Positions 49,670-58,843 of a DNA stretch of 64,000 nucleotides are shown one piece after another. The position numbers and the translations under genes were made by a program. Origin of the DNA: an uncultured Alphaproteobacteria bacterium (GTDB lineage Bacteria > Pseudomonadota > Alphaproteobacteria > HIMB59); contig CACDYZ010000003.1 in assembly GCA_902557145.1 (NCBI GenBank), positions 1 to 64,000 of the forward strand, given 5' to 3'. The notes under the pieces are model-generated. The model was given only the letters and a program-made list of their open reading frames with translations, searched no databases and had not been told where the DNA came from. Within the stretch, counting starts at the first letter, position 1, and every line of letters begins with the position of its first letter.

Positions 49670-50104
49670 ATGACAAGAAAACTGCACTTAAAACCAAATA
49701 GAAGTTTAACCAATCTTCAAATACTGTTTTTCTTACTAATTACGGGTTTTTTAATTATTTTTATTGGGGGAAGATTTTTACTTGTTGGGGCTTGGCCCAT
49801 AATTATCTTTGGTCTAGTTGAATTTTCTATTTTGGTTATTTGCACTATTTATTTTGTCAGGAGTTTGAAAAAAACTGAAAAAATTTCTTTGGAGTCAAAG
49901 TCTATGCAATTAGAACGGCTTGATGGTGATAAAATTGTTGAACAGAATAGATATAACCTTAATTGGTTGAAAATAAAAAATGAAAAAAACTCTCTGAGTG
50001 TTAACTATTCTGGAAAGAAAAAATTATTTGCTAGTTTTTTAAGTGAGGAAAGAAGAAAAAAATTAAAAAGAATAATTGAAAAGTACAGTTCTTCGTCTAG
50101 CTGA
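49670..50104 (+). CDS. DUF2244-like two-TM membrane protein
   Basis: Two adjacent TM segments near N-terminus then basic C-terminal domain. Confidence 0.65.
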   Translation: MTRKLHLKPNRSLTNLQILFFLLITGFLIIFIGGRFLLVGAWPIIIFGLVEFSILVICTIYFVRSLKKTEKISLESKSMQLERLDGDKIVEQNRYNLNWLKIKNEKNSLSVNYSGKKKLFASFLSEERRKKLKRIIEKYSSSSS

Positions 50105-50876
50105 TCATATCTTTAAAAAAATAAAAACCATTCTCCTGTGCGGCTAGCCAGACTGCAGCTTCAACGGCACCATCAGAAAAAATTTTTCTATTATAGGCCT
50201 TGTGTGTTAATTCAATAGACTCATTATCACCGTGAAATATAACTGTGTGTTCCCCCGGTATATTCCCTCCTCTTAATGATGAAAATCCAATTTCATTTTC
50301 TTTTCTTTGATTATCTTGGCTTTGGCGATTAAAATTAAAGTTTGATTTAGATAATCCAAGTTCGTCTACAATTTCTTCTCCTAGTTTTATTGCGGTTCCA
50401 CTAGGCGCATCTTTTTTATGCCGATGATGTGTTTCAGTTATCTCAATATCAAAATCTTTTAAATGTTTAGCAGCTTTTCTTGCTATTTCAAAAAATGTAT
50501 TTACGCCATAACTCATGTTTGGTGCATAGAAAATTTTAGTTGAATTACTTGATTGCTTTAACAGATTGAAATGACTTTCATCTAAGCCCGTTGTGCCAAT
50601 TACTAAACCAGTGTTATTAGAAACGGCAGCTTCTGTAAAATTAAATAAGGCTTTAGGTGACGTAAAATCAATTACTATATCTGCTGTTTTAAAAGACTCT
50701 TCTCTTGTGGTAATGATATTTTCTGGAATTTGATACTTGGATATAAAGTTAGTGTCAATATCCTTGACATCAAATACACCGATAAGTTCAACATTTGTAT
50801 TTGAAATCGCTGAACTAATAAGATTATTTCCCATTCTTCCTAATGCTCCAGCAATAGCTACTTTTACTTTAGACAT
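50097..50876 (-). CDS. dapB: 4-hydroxy-tetrahydrodipicolinate reductase
   Basis: VAIAGALGRMGNNLI; ITETHHRHKKDAPSGTAIKLGE; FSSLRGGNIPGEHTVIF. Confidence 0.96.
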   Translation of the reverse strand: MSKVKVAIAGALGRMGNNLISSAISNTNVELIGVFDVKDIDTNFISKYQIPENIITTREESFKTADIVIDFTSPKALFNFTEAAVSNNTGLVIGTTGLDESHFNLLKQSSNSTKIFYAPNMSYGVNTFFEIARKAAKHLKDFDIEITETHHRHKKDAPSGTAIKLGEEIVDELGLSKSNFNFNRQSQDNQRKENEIGFSSLRGGNIPGEHTVIFHGDNESIELTHKAYNRKIFSDGAVEAAVWLAAQENGFYFFKDMIS

Positions 50877-50951
50877 GATTAAGTCTTGTTATACCTAAAT
50901 AAGCCAATATGGAATAGCAAAATTATTAAATATTATGCTAAAATTAACAAT

Positions 50952-51122
50952 ATGATCAGACTTCTACTCATTCTTTTAATTTTACTATTGGTAAGTTTGT
51001 TATTATTTAATAAGAAATTCAGGGAAGCTTTTACAATATCAGTAATACCTCTAGTGTTGCTGGTCGTAGGACTTATTGGATATATGATTTACTATATGTT
51101 CAGCACTAACTATTTTTCATAG
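50952..51122 (+). CDS. Small hydrophobic membrane protein (56 aa)
   Basis: MIRLLLILLILLLVSLLLFNKKFREAFTISVIPLVLLVVGLIGYMIYYMF; ORF track start 50886 includes an atypical N-terminus. Confidence 0.5.
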   Translation: MIRLLLILLILLLVSLLLFNKKFREAFTISVIPLVLLVVGLIGYMIYYMFSTNYFS

Positions 51123-51141
51123 TTATATTTATAATAACTTA

Positions 51142-51534
51142 TTATATGCCTTGCTCGGTTTTAAAACCTAGATTTACCCAATCGATCAATCCTTTGTCCA
51201 TTTCATAGATAGTGCCTTGATATCCTTGTGCAACTAGATTGTCCGCTACCTTTTTAGAGGTTATGCCTGCAGTGCAATGAATAATGATATCCTTGTTATC
51301 AGGATTTATGGAATTAATCTTTTCAACAGTTATTTCTTTGAAAGGAATATTATGTGAGTTCTCTATTCTTATCTTATTGTGTTCATTTGGATATCTGACA
51401 TCAATAACTATCGCTCCTTCTTGAATTCTTTTTAAAGACTCTTCTGTATCTATCGGTATGTATTTCATTAGCTTATTATCTGCAAATAATAAATGAGTTG
51501 ATAGAAAAAAAAATAAAAAAAAATATTTTAACAT
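51142..51534 (-). CDS. Secreted rhodanese-like domain protein
   Basis: Signal peptide MLKYFFLFFFLSTHLLFA; IVIDVRYPNEHNKIRIENSHNIPF; active-site CTAGITSKKVA. Confidence 0.85.
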   Translation of the reverse strand: MLKYFFLFFFLSTHLLFADNKLMKYIPIDTEESLKRIQEGAIVIDVRYPNEHNKIRIENSHNIPFKEITVEKINSINPDNKDIIIHCTAGITSKKVADNLVAQGYQGTIYEMDKGLIDWVNLGFKTEQGI

Positions 51535-51538
51535 GCGG

Positions 51539-51952
51539 TTAATCTTTAAAACGGGAGTGACAACTTTTGCAGCTCCCAAATAAGTTTTGATGATATTGTT
51601 GTACTTTATCAATATTGCCCTCCAGTGCTGCTAACTTAGCGAATGCTGCATTGTCCTCTGTTTCTTTTGCAATTTGATTAAATAAGTCTCTATTATCAAT
51701 AATGTCTGTACTCGCTTTGGACTTACCACCGAATGAATCGTCAGGAAATAAAGTGGGGTAGACTTTCATAATTTCTTCAATTTCTTCATAAATGCTTGCG
51801 AGATCATCATTGATAACTGAATCCCTAATAAGGTTATTTGCAGCTCTCATAAGTTTATTATAATCTCTCATTGATTCTTGTCTGTCCGCAACAGGGTTTG
51901 CACTCAAAAGTGAAGAGGAAAAAAGTAATAAAGCTAAGGAGAGTTTGATCAT
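51539..51952 (-). CDS. Periplasmic cytochrome c (c'/c556-like, C-terminal haem motif)
   Basis: Signal peptide; helical protein ending CKSCHSRFKD (CXXCH). Confidence 0.85.
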   Translation of the reverse strand: MIKLSLALLLFSSSLLSANPVADRQESMRDYNKLMRAANNLIRDSVINDDLASIYEEIEEIMKVYPTLFPDDSFGGKSKASTDIIDNRDLFNQIAKETEDNAAFAKLAALEGNIDKVQQYHQNLFGSCKSCHSRFKD

Positions 51953-51991
51953 GTTTAATTAAGACATATAATTAAGCTATTAACAAGGTTA

Positions 51992-52597
51992 TTAATAATT
52001 AGCTGCGAGATCGTTAAATATTATTTTTCCATTATCTAAAACAATTAAATTGTCAGCCAATTTTTTAATGTAATTCATATCATGTAACGTCATTATAATT
52101 GTTTTAGATTTGCTTAAATCAGATAATTTCTCGAAAAATTTTTCTTCGCTTTCTATGTCTAAATATTGGTTTGGCTCATCCATAATTAACATATCTTGCT
52201 CGAAGCTCATAAGCCTAGATATGAAAACTTTTTGCTTTTCTCCCTCAGATAAACTAGCAAATTTATTTGCTTTTAATTTTTTTAAATTAAATAGATTATA
52301 AAAAGTTCTATCAATTTTTGTTTTTTTAATACTATTCAAAAGCAAAAAATTTTCCTCTAAACTTTTATTCAACGAAAGAGATCGTTGAAATAACATAGGT
52401 ACAGGCTTTTCATATTGCGATTTTATAGAGCCCTTACTTGGGACAATTAGACGATTTAAAATTTTTAGTAATGTACTTTTACCTGACCCATTCTTTCCAG
52501 AAATAACAGTAATTTTATTTTTTTGGATATTAATATTTATACTGTTCAGTATTTTTTTTTGATCAGTGGTATAAGAAAGATTATAAGTACTAATCAT
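51992..52597 (-). CDS. tupC: Tungstate-type ABC transporter ATP-binding protein
   Basis: ISGKNGSGKSTLLKILN; LSEGEKQKVFISRLM; MDEPNQYLDIE; follows TupB/TupA-like genes. Confidence 0.82.
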   Translation of the reverse strand: MISTYNLSYTTDQKKILNSININIQKNKITVISGKNGSGKSTLLKILNRLIVPSKGSIKSQYEKPVPMLFQRSLSLNKSLEENFLLLNSIKKTKIDRTFYNLFNLKKLKANKFASLSEGEKQKVFISRLMSFEQDMLIMDEPNQYLDIESEEKFFEKLSDLSKSKTIIMTLHDMNYIKKLADNLIVLDNGKIIFNDLAANY

Positions 52598-53231
52598 TTT
52601 TTAAAGTATTTAAGATAATTGATATTATTAATGTTAGTGAGATTAGTATGGCTCCTAAAATAATACCTAATGAAACATTCCCTTTAGAAGTTTCTAATGC
52701 AATGGTAGCTGTCATATTTCTTGTAAAGTGATCAATGGATCCTCCTACAATAGCTGCGGCCCCATATTCACTGATGGCTCTTCCAAACCCCACTAAAATC
52801 ACGGTGATGTAGATATTTAATTTATTAGAAATAAGTAAGAAAATTATGTCCTTTTTACTTGCCCCGTAGGATAAGAGTTCTTCTTTGTAAATTGGGTAAT
52901 CAGTTTCAATATTTTTAATAATTAGGGTAATCATAATAGGAAAAGTAATGACTATTTGAGCTAATATCATAGCCAGTGGTGAATATAATATTTCCATCCA
53001 ACCAAGAGGCCCAGATCTGCTGATTAATAAATAAACTAAGAGTCCGGCACAAACAGGAGGAATGGAAGTCATCGAGCTTAAAAAAATTACTATAGGTTTT
53101 TTCAATTTGAATTGATAAATCGCTAGAATATATCCAAAGAACATTGAAAAAATAAACGATATGATTGTCGAAAATATACTCACATAAAGTGTTATGAAAA
53201 TCGCTGACTGTATTTTTTCAAAGGTTAGCAT
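52590..53231 (-). CDS. tupB: Tungstate-type ABC transporter permease
   Basis: Multi-TM permease; YGASKKDIIFLLISNKLNIYITVILVGFGRAISEYGAAAIVGG. Confidence 0.82.
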   Translation of the reverse strand: MLTFEKIQSAIFITLYVSIFSTIISFIFSMFFGYILAIYQFKLKKPIVIFLSSMTSIPPVCAGLLVYLLISRSGPLGWMEILYSPLAMILAQIVITFPIMITLIIKNIETDYPIYKEELLSYGASKKDIIFLLISNKLNIYITVILVGFGRAISEYGAAAIVGGSIDHFTRNMTATIALETSKGNVSLGIILGAILISLTLIISIILNTLKND

Positions 53232-53250
53232 CTAGAAAATTAATAAAAAT

Positions 53251-54048
53251 TTAGTTTGTAAAAAACAATTTTTCCCCATTATAAGTAAAGTTATTAATAA
53301 CATCTTTACCTGCACCTGTAATCAGCCATTCAATAAATTCTTTTGATTTATCATATTCTACATGGGGAAATTTTTTAGGGTTAATAGCTATGACTCCGTA
53401 TTCATTATGCATTTCACTCCCACCTTCAAACAGGATTTTTAAATTATTTTTATTTTTGAATGATATCCATGTGCCCTTATCACTTAGTGTATAAGCATTC
53501 ATCTCTGATGCCACATTCAAAGTGTTGGCCATGCTTGTTCCTGTCTTTATATATTTGCGATTATCGAACAGGTTAATATTAGCGAGTTTCCATAAATCAT
53601 TTTCTTTTATATGAGTTCCTGAATTATCATCTCTTGAAATAAACTTTTGATTTGAAAGTGAAATTTTTTTCATAATATTTTTTATATCATTTTCCTGTGA
53701 TATTTTTGCAGGATCATCTTTAGGGCCTACAATAATAAAATTGTTGTACATTAATTCATGTCTTTTAACTCCAAAACCATCTGAGACAAATTTCAATTCA
53801 TCTTTTTTTGAGTGTACCATTAACACATCACCGTCGCCTCGTTCAGCATTTGAAATGGCATTACCTGTCCCCACAGCAATTGGTCTAACCTTGATCCCTG
53901 TTTGCTTTTCAAATTTACTAGATAATAAATCTAATAAGCCTGTATTCGCAATGCTTGTTGTAGATTGCACAATTATGTAATCTCTTGAATAAGAATTTAG
54001 AGTAAATAATATTAATATTATAAATAATGATATTTTTTTAAATTTCAT
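53251..54048 (-). CDS. tupA: Tungstate-type ABC transporter substrate-binding protein
   Basis: Signal peptide; IIVQSTTSIANTGLLDLLSSKFEKQTGIKVRPIAVGTGNAISNAERGDGDVLMVH. Confidence 0.85.
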   Translation of the reverse strand: MKFKKISLFIILILFTLNSYSRDYIIVQSTTSIANTGLLDLLSSKFEKQTGIKVRPIAVGTGNAISNAERGDGDVLMVHSKKDELKFVSDGFGVKRHELMYNNFIIVGPKDDPAKISQENDIKNIMKKISLSNQKFISRDDNSGTHIKENDLWKLANINLFDNRKYIKTGTSMANTLNVASEMNAYTLSDKGTWISFKNKNNLKILFEGGSEMHNEYGVIAINPKKFPHVEYDKSKEFIEWLITGAGKDVINNFTYNGEKLFFTN

Positions 54049-54083
54049 ATGATTAAACATAATAACATATATCCTAGTAAAAT

Positions 54084-54620
54084 ATGAGACTAGCTAACAC
54101 CGCAGATGAATATGGCTTAATCAGTAAATTGTTTCACTGGACAATGGCACTTCTTATGATCGCCACCTACCTTTTGGGTAAGAACTTAGAGAATAATTTT
54201 CAGTATTATTATGAGATATTAATTATTCATAATACCCTTGGTTTGTTAATACTTTTATTAGCTATTTTTCGGCTTAGCTGGAAATGGATTAATATAAGAC
54301 CAAAGCCTTTAGTTAATAATAAAATTTTAGTATATGCAGCTAAAACAACATATTTTTTTTTCTATTTAATATTTTTTATACAACCTATATCTGGCTATTT
54401 AGTGACAAACCTACAAGGCGATACTGTCATCTTTTTTAATATAGAACTGACTTCTATAATAGATGTGGACAGGGATTTGAGGTTTATATTCAGGCAAATG
54501 CATGAGTACACCAGCAATGTTGTTTTAGTCCTTTTTTTTATTCATTCAGGAGCAGCATTGATGCATCATTTTATTTTTAAAGATCACACTCTTAAGAGAA
54601 TGATGTTTTCAAAAAAATAA
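54084..54620 (+). CDS. Cytochrome b561 family protein
   Basis: Four-TM, KLFHWTMALLMIATYLLG; IHNTLGLLILLLAIFRL; HEYTSNVVLVLFFIHSGAALMHHF. Confidence 0.87.
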   Translation: MRLANTADEYGLISKLFHWTMALLMIATYLLGKNLENNFQYYYEILIIHNTLGLLILLLAIFRLSWKWINIRPKPLVNNKILVYAAKTTYFFFYLIFFIQPISGYLVTNLQGDTVIFFNIELTSIIDVDRDLRFIFRQMHEYTSNVVLVLFFIHSGAALMHHFIFKDHTLKRMMFSKK

Positions 54621-54621
54621 A

Positions 54622-55614
54622 TTACAACCAATCAGGCACTGGAAGTTTCTTGGATAATAAGTAATTTTTGTTATACAATTTACTGAAATATTTATTTGCA
54701 TCGTCACATAAAATTGTAACAATGTTCTTTCCCGGCCCCATTTCTTTTGCCATTTCAATTGCCCCAGCTACGTTTACACCAGAACTAGAGCCGAGAAACA
54801 AACCCTCTGTTTTGACCATTTTGTATAAGAGTTCGAATGCTTTGTAGTCCGTGATGTGATATGAAAAATCAACAAGGGAAGGTTCTACGTTTTTGGTTAC
54901 TCTATACTGACCTATTCCCTCCGCTTCTGATGGCTCTCCTTTAACTTCTAGTTTTGAGAATTTAAAATAGTTATACATTTGAGCGCCTTGTGGATCTGTG
55001 CAGGCTATTTTAATATTTGAATTTAATTCTTTGAGCCCAATAGATGTACCTGCCAAAGTTCCTCCTGATCCTATAGCGCAAGTAAAGCCATCTACTTTTC
55101 CATCAAGCTGATTGAATATTTCTTTAGCTGTAGTTTTTGAATGAAATTTATAGTTTGCCGTATTATCAAATTGGTTAGCCCACATAACAGAGTTTTCTCC
55201 TTTTGATTGTAATTCCTCAACTAGTCTCTTAGATACATGTTGGTAATTACCTGGATCTGAGTAAGGTTTAGTAGCTACGACTTTGAGCTCTGCTCCCATG
55301 TTCCTTAAAATACTTTGCTTTTCCTCAGAGGCTCCATCAGGCATAACAATTATAGTTTTGTATCCCCTAGCATTATTAATCATTGTTAAGGCAATACCTG
55401 TATTTCCAAAGGTGCCCTCTACAACAGTGCCTCCGGGCTCTATTAAGTTCTTCTCCTCGGCATCAAGGATTATTCCCAGTGCTGTTCTGTCCTTAATAGA
55501 ACCGGCTGGGTTCATAAATTCTGCTTTTCCATAAATATTACACCCTGTAATTTCAGATGGATATTTGAGTTTAATCAGTGGCGTATTGCCAATAAAATCA
55601 ACTATATCTTTCAT
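54622..55614 (-). CDS. PLP-dependent cysteine synthase / cystathionine beta-synthase family protein
   Basis: DFIGNTPLIKLK; GSIKDRTALGIILDAE; GTFGNTGIAL; AIGSGGTLAGTSIGLKE. Confidence 0.88.
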   Translation of the reverse strand: MKDIVDFIGNTPLIKLKYPSEITGCNIYGKAEFMNPAGSIKDRTALGIILDAEEKNLIEPGGTVVEGTFGNTGIALTMINNARGYKTIIVMPDGASEEKQSILRNMGAELKVVATKPYSDPGNYQHVSKRLVEELQSKGENSVMWANQFDNTANYKFHSKTTAKEIFNQLDGKVDGFTCAIGSGGTLAGTSIGLKELNSNIKIACTDPQGAQMYNYFKFSKLEVKGEPSEAEGIGQYRVTKNVEPSLVDFSYHITDYKAFELLYKMVKTEGLFLGSSSGVNVAGAIEMAKEMGPGKNIVTILCDDANKYFSKLYNKNYLLSKKLPVPDWL

Positions 55615-55615
55615 T

Positions 55616-56755
55616 TTAAATTTTAGACAGAGCTTGGTCTAAATCTGCAATCAAATCCTCAACATCCTCGATACCAACCGATACTCTTAACAATGTATCA
55701 GAAATACCTAATTTTTCTCTTATTGCAGGATCGATTGAGGCGTGAGTCATGATAGCAGGATGTTCTATTAAACTTTCAACTCCTCCTAAACTCTCTGCTA
55801 GGGTAAATATATTTAGATTTTTAAGAAAACTTTTTACTCCATCAATATTTGTATCGAGAATAAAAGACATCATTCCACCAAAACCATCCATTTGTTTTGC
55901 TGCAACTTCTTTATATCTTTCATCAATACCTGGAAAAAAAACTTTATTAATTTTAGAGTGGTTTGTTAAAAAATTAGATACGGCAATAGCGTTCTCGTTA
56001 TGCTGTTTCATTCTCACAGATAGTGTTTTGATACTTCTTGTTAGTAAATAACAATCGAAGGGTGAAGGAATAGCGCCAACTGCATTTTGAATATATGAAA
56101 TTTTCTCGGCATATTCTTTATTTTCTTTAATGACAATGGACCCTCCTACGATATCAGAATGGCCACCTAAATATTTTGTGGAGGAACTCACAACCATATC
56201 TGCTCCTAATTCAAGTGGTCTTTGATTGAAAGGAGAGGCAAATGTATTATCACAAATAACTGGTAAATTAAATTCACTTGCAATACTAACAGTATTTTTA
56301 ATATCAATAATTTTCATTAAAGGATTTGAGGGTGTTTCAACCCAAATGAATTTAGTATTTTCCTTTATTTCATCATTCCAGTTTACGTTTTTATCAAAAT
56401 CAATATAAGTTACTTCAATATCAGATTTTACTTTATCAAATAATCTACGTGTGCCTCCATAAACATCATCAGAGCAAATTATATGGAAGTTAGTACCAAA
56501 TAAATCGCAAACTGTATTTATTGCTGACATTCCAGATGCAAATGCAAAAGCTTTGTGACCAGACTCGATTTGTGCTAATAGTTTTTCTAATACATCTCTG
56601 GAAGGATTTTTTGTTCTAGCATATTCATATTCAAAGTTACCTGGTTCAATTTGTTTAAACGTTGATGAAAGATGGATCGGTGGCATGACTGCTCCGGTTT
56701 CTTTATCTGAACCATGTCCAGCATGAATTACTTTTGTGTTAAATTTTTTTTTCAC
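55616..56755 (-). CDS. Cystathionine gamma-synthase/gamma-lyase family PLP enzyme
   Basis: TKVIHAGHGSDKETGAVMPPIHLSSTF; FASGMSAINTV; SSTKYLGGHSDIVGG. Confidence 0.93.
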   Translation of the reverse strand: MKKKFNTKVIHAGHGSDKETGAVMPPIHLSSTFKQIEPGNFEYEYARTKNPSRDVLEKLLAQIESGHKAFAFASGMSAINTVCDLFGTNFHIICSDDVYGGTRRLFDKVKSDIEVTYIDFDKNVNWNDEIKENTKFIWVETPSNPLMKIIDIKNTVSIASEFNLPVICDNTFASPFNQRPLELGADMVVSSSTKYLGGHSDIVGGSIVIKENKEYAEKISYIQNAVGAIPSPFDCYLLTRSIKTLSVRMKQHNENAIAVSNFLTNHSKINKVFFPGIDERYKEVAAKQMDGFGGMMSFILDTNIDGVKSFLKNLNIFTLAESLGGVESLIEHPAIMTHASIDPAIREKLGISDTLLRVSVGIEDVEDLIADLDQALSKI

Positions 56756-56879
56756 AGCTCAATTTATAACCAATTAATTTTTAAATAACATCTATAACAA
56801 TATTTTTCTTATTTGACAGGCTTTTTTAAATTATAAAAAATCTGTTTCATATCAACCAAAATTAAAATATTATACCTGT

Positions 56880-56929
56880 CCCCTAGCCGCTTGGGTTGAG
56901 ACATTGTCGAGGAGGAAGGTGGCAAGGGG
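56880..56929 (+). ncRNA. Candidate GC-rich structured RNA of unknown family
   Basis: CCCCU-A-GCCGCUU ... AAGGUGGC-A-AGGGG stem with internal GAC-AUU-GUC; G-U pairs favour plus strand; TATTAT 7 nt before the stem; conspicuously G+C rich; no ORF. Confidence 0.45.
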
Positions 56930-56980
56930 TAAAAATTCTTTATAAAACCAAAAGTCATTTTTAATATTTGTTGAAGAAAT

Positions 56981-57523
56981 TTAAGTTTCGTTCGAAATTA
57001 TCTGATTTAAACGATCAATTTTCATATCAACGGTTATATCGTTTGGCATCAGTCTTTTCATTTCTTTATAAACCTTAAATGCCTCTTCGTAGTTTTTATA
57101 ATAAATTAAAATTCTACTTAAGCCATCAAGAGCTCCGAAATGTCTGGGTTCTAAATACAAAGTAGCCTCTATATCTCTCATAGAGCTTTCATAGTCACCC
57201 ATCATAAAAAAAAATGTGGCTCTTTTATTATAAGCCTCTGCAAAGTCTGGTTCCTCTTGGATTATGAAATCTAAAGAAGCGATAGCATCTTTATAGTTTT
57301 TTGAACTGAAAAAATAAGGCATGTTATCCATGATTGTCTGAGCTTCAGAATTTTCAGTTATCAGCCATTCTTCCCAGATTTGAGATACTATGAGACTCTG
57401 TTCTTTGTAGCTCTTAACCTCATAAAGCTGACTAAATAAATCATCGAGTTTAGGACTGTTTTGATCTGCATAACTAACAGATAGGTTAAAAAGAAAAGTA
57501 AATATACCTATAAAAATTTTCAT
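56981..57523 (-). CDS. Secreted TPR-repeat protein
   Basis: Signal peptide; TPR-like YKDAIASLDFIIQEEPDFAEAYNKRATFFFMMGDYESSMRDIEATLYLEPRHFGALDGLSRI. Confidence 0.85.
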   Translation of the reverse strand: MKIFIGIFTFLFNLSVSYADQNSPKLDDLFSQLYEVKSYKEQSLIVSQIWEEWLITENSEAQTIMDNMPYFFSSKNYKDAIASLDFIIQEEPDFAEAYNKRATFFFMMGDYESSMRDIEATLYLEPRHFGALDGLSRILIYYKNYEEAFKVYKEMKRLMPNDITVDMKIDRLNQIISNET

Positions 57524-57553
57524 CTACTTTGTAAAAATACGCATATAAATAGT

Positions 57554-57979
57554 ATGCAGTTTAAAAAAATATTTTATACAACCATATTTACATTTTTATT
57601 TAGCACACTATCAATTGCAGAAAGTATTGATAAAACTGAGTTTAGCGAAACACAAGCTATAATTGAAAGTCAACTAAAAGCCTTTATTAACAAAGATGCA
57701 GAAGGGGCTTTTTTTCATGCCTCTCCTTATATTAAAATGAGGTTTAATAACCCTCAAGATTTTATGAGCATGGTTGAGAACTACTATGAACCAGTTTATA
57801 ACCCAAAAAATTATTATTTCATGGAGTCAAAATTTTTTGAAGGATCAATTTATCACCAATTGCAAATAATCTCTCAAGACAATGTTTCTTATCTAGCAAT
57901 GTACTCGCTAGTTAAAGATAATGGGGAATGGAAAATATCAGGGTGTTCTATTTACCCAATGAACCAGCAATCAATTTAG
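57554..57979 (+). CDS. DUF4864-like secreted protein
   Basis: Signal peptide; IIESQLKAFINKDAEGAFFHASPYIKMRFNNPQDFMSMV; GEWKISGCSIYP. Confidence 0.75.
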   Translation: MQFKKIFYTTIFTFLFSTLSIAESIDKTEFSETQAIIESQLKAFINKDAEGAFFHASPYIKMRFNNPQDFMSMVENYYEPVYNPKNYYFMESKFFEGSIYHQLQIISQDNVSYLAMYSLVKDNGEWKISGCSIYPMNQQSI

Positions 57980-58843
57980 TTTTTTTAATTTAGAATAAAT
58001 CAAATAGCCCGAGATAATCACTAAAATGGCTCCTAATATTTCAATTATTGAAGGATAATGATTAAAAACAACAATGCTTATTACTATCCCAAAAATTATC
58101 TGTGAGTAATGTGTGATACTAAAAAATGAGGCTTCAATCCTTCTAAGGGAATAAATTAAGATCATCATTGCAACGCCATCAATCAAACCGGCACTTATCA
58201 TTATTAAAAAATCGTTCATAGCAATATCTTTATAATGATTAATTGAAAATATTGTAAAAATTATACCAGCAGTAGCCATACTATAAAAAGTTAAAGCCAT
58301 AGTTCTCTCGGACTTCCCGTATACTCGAACAGTAAAGTCTAAACACGCTAATGATATTACTCCTAAGACTAAAAAAATAACTCCTAAAGAATTAAATCCT
58401 GCATTTAAACTAAAACCTGAGACCATAAAAACTGCTATCATTGCAAGTATTAAAGAAATTATTTTTGAAAGATAAATACTTTCTTTCAATATTACTATCC
58501 CCATTATTGAAAGGAGCACTGGAGCTGACAAAATTATTGGGTAAGCTATAGATAATGGTAGAAGAATTATTCCCTTAACTACAAAATAGTAAGTTAAAGT
58601 CATTAAAATTCCCCTGACAAAGTGGAGTCTATAATTTTTAGTTTTTATTTCTGCAAAACTCTTTCTATACAGCAAGTAAATTAAAACTGGAATTAAAGCA
58701 GAGAAGCTAGCTATTGAAAAAATAACTGTATCTTTATAAAGATCACCAATTAGTTTTATGATTGTGTCTGCAACGGAAAATAATAAAAAAGCAAAAGTAC
58801 CTAGAATATATATTAAGTGTTTTTTACTCTCTAATTGAGACAT
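57971..58843 (-). CDS. EamA/DMT-superfamily transporter
   Basis: Ten-TM pattern; FVVKGIILLPLSIAYPIILSAPVLLSIMGIVILKE. Confidence 0.88.
   Translation of the reverse strand: MSQLESKKHLIYILGTFAFLLFSVADTIIKLIGDLYKDTVIFSIASFSALIPVLIYLLYRKSFAEIKTKNYRLHFVRGILMTLTYYFVVKGIILLPLSIAYPIILSAPVLLSIMGIVILKESIYLSKIISLILAMIAVFMVSGFSLNAGFNSLGVIFLVLGVISLACLDFTVRVYGKSERTMALTFYSMATAGIIFTIFSINHYKDIAMNDFLIMISAGLIDGVAMMILIYSLRRIEASFFSITHYSQIIFGIVISIVVFNHYPSIIEILGAILVIISGYLIYSKLKKLN

Noticed and set aside
55749-56051. 100-aa plus-strand ORF
   Set aside because: Antisense to the cystathionine gamma-lyase/synthase family gene; no motif support.
56870-56940. SRP RNA, SAH/SAM riboswitch or RNase P fragment
   Set aside because: Lacks the SRP GGTCAGG..GGAAG..AGCAGCC core and the riboswitch consensuses I know; G-U pairing favours the strand opposite to the neighbouring metabolic genes; far too short for RNase P.
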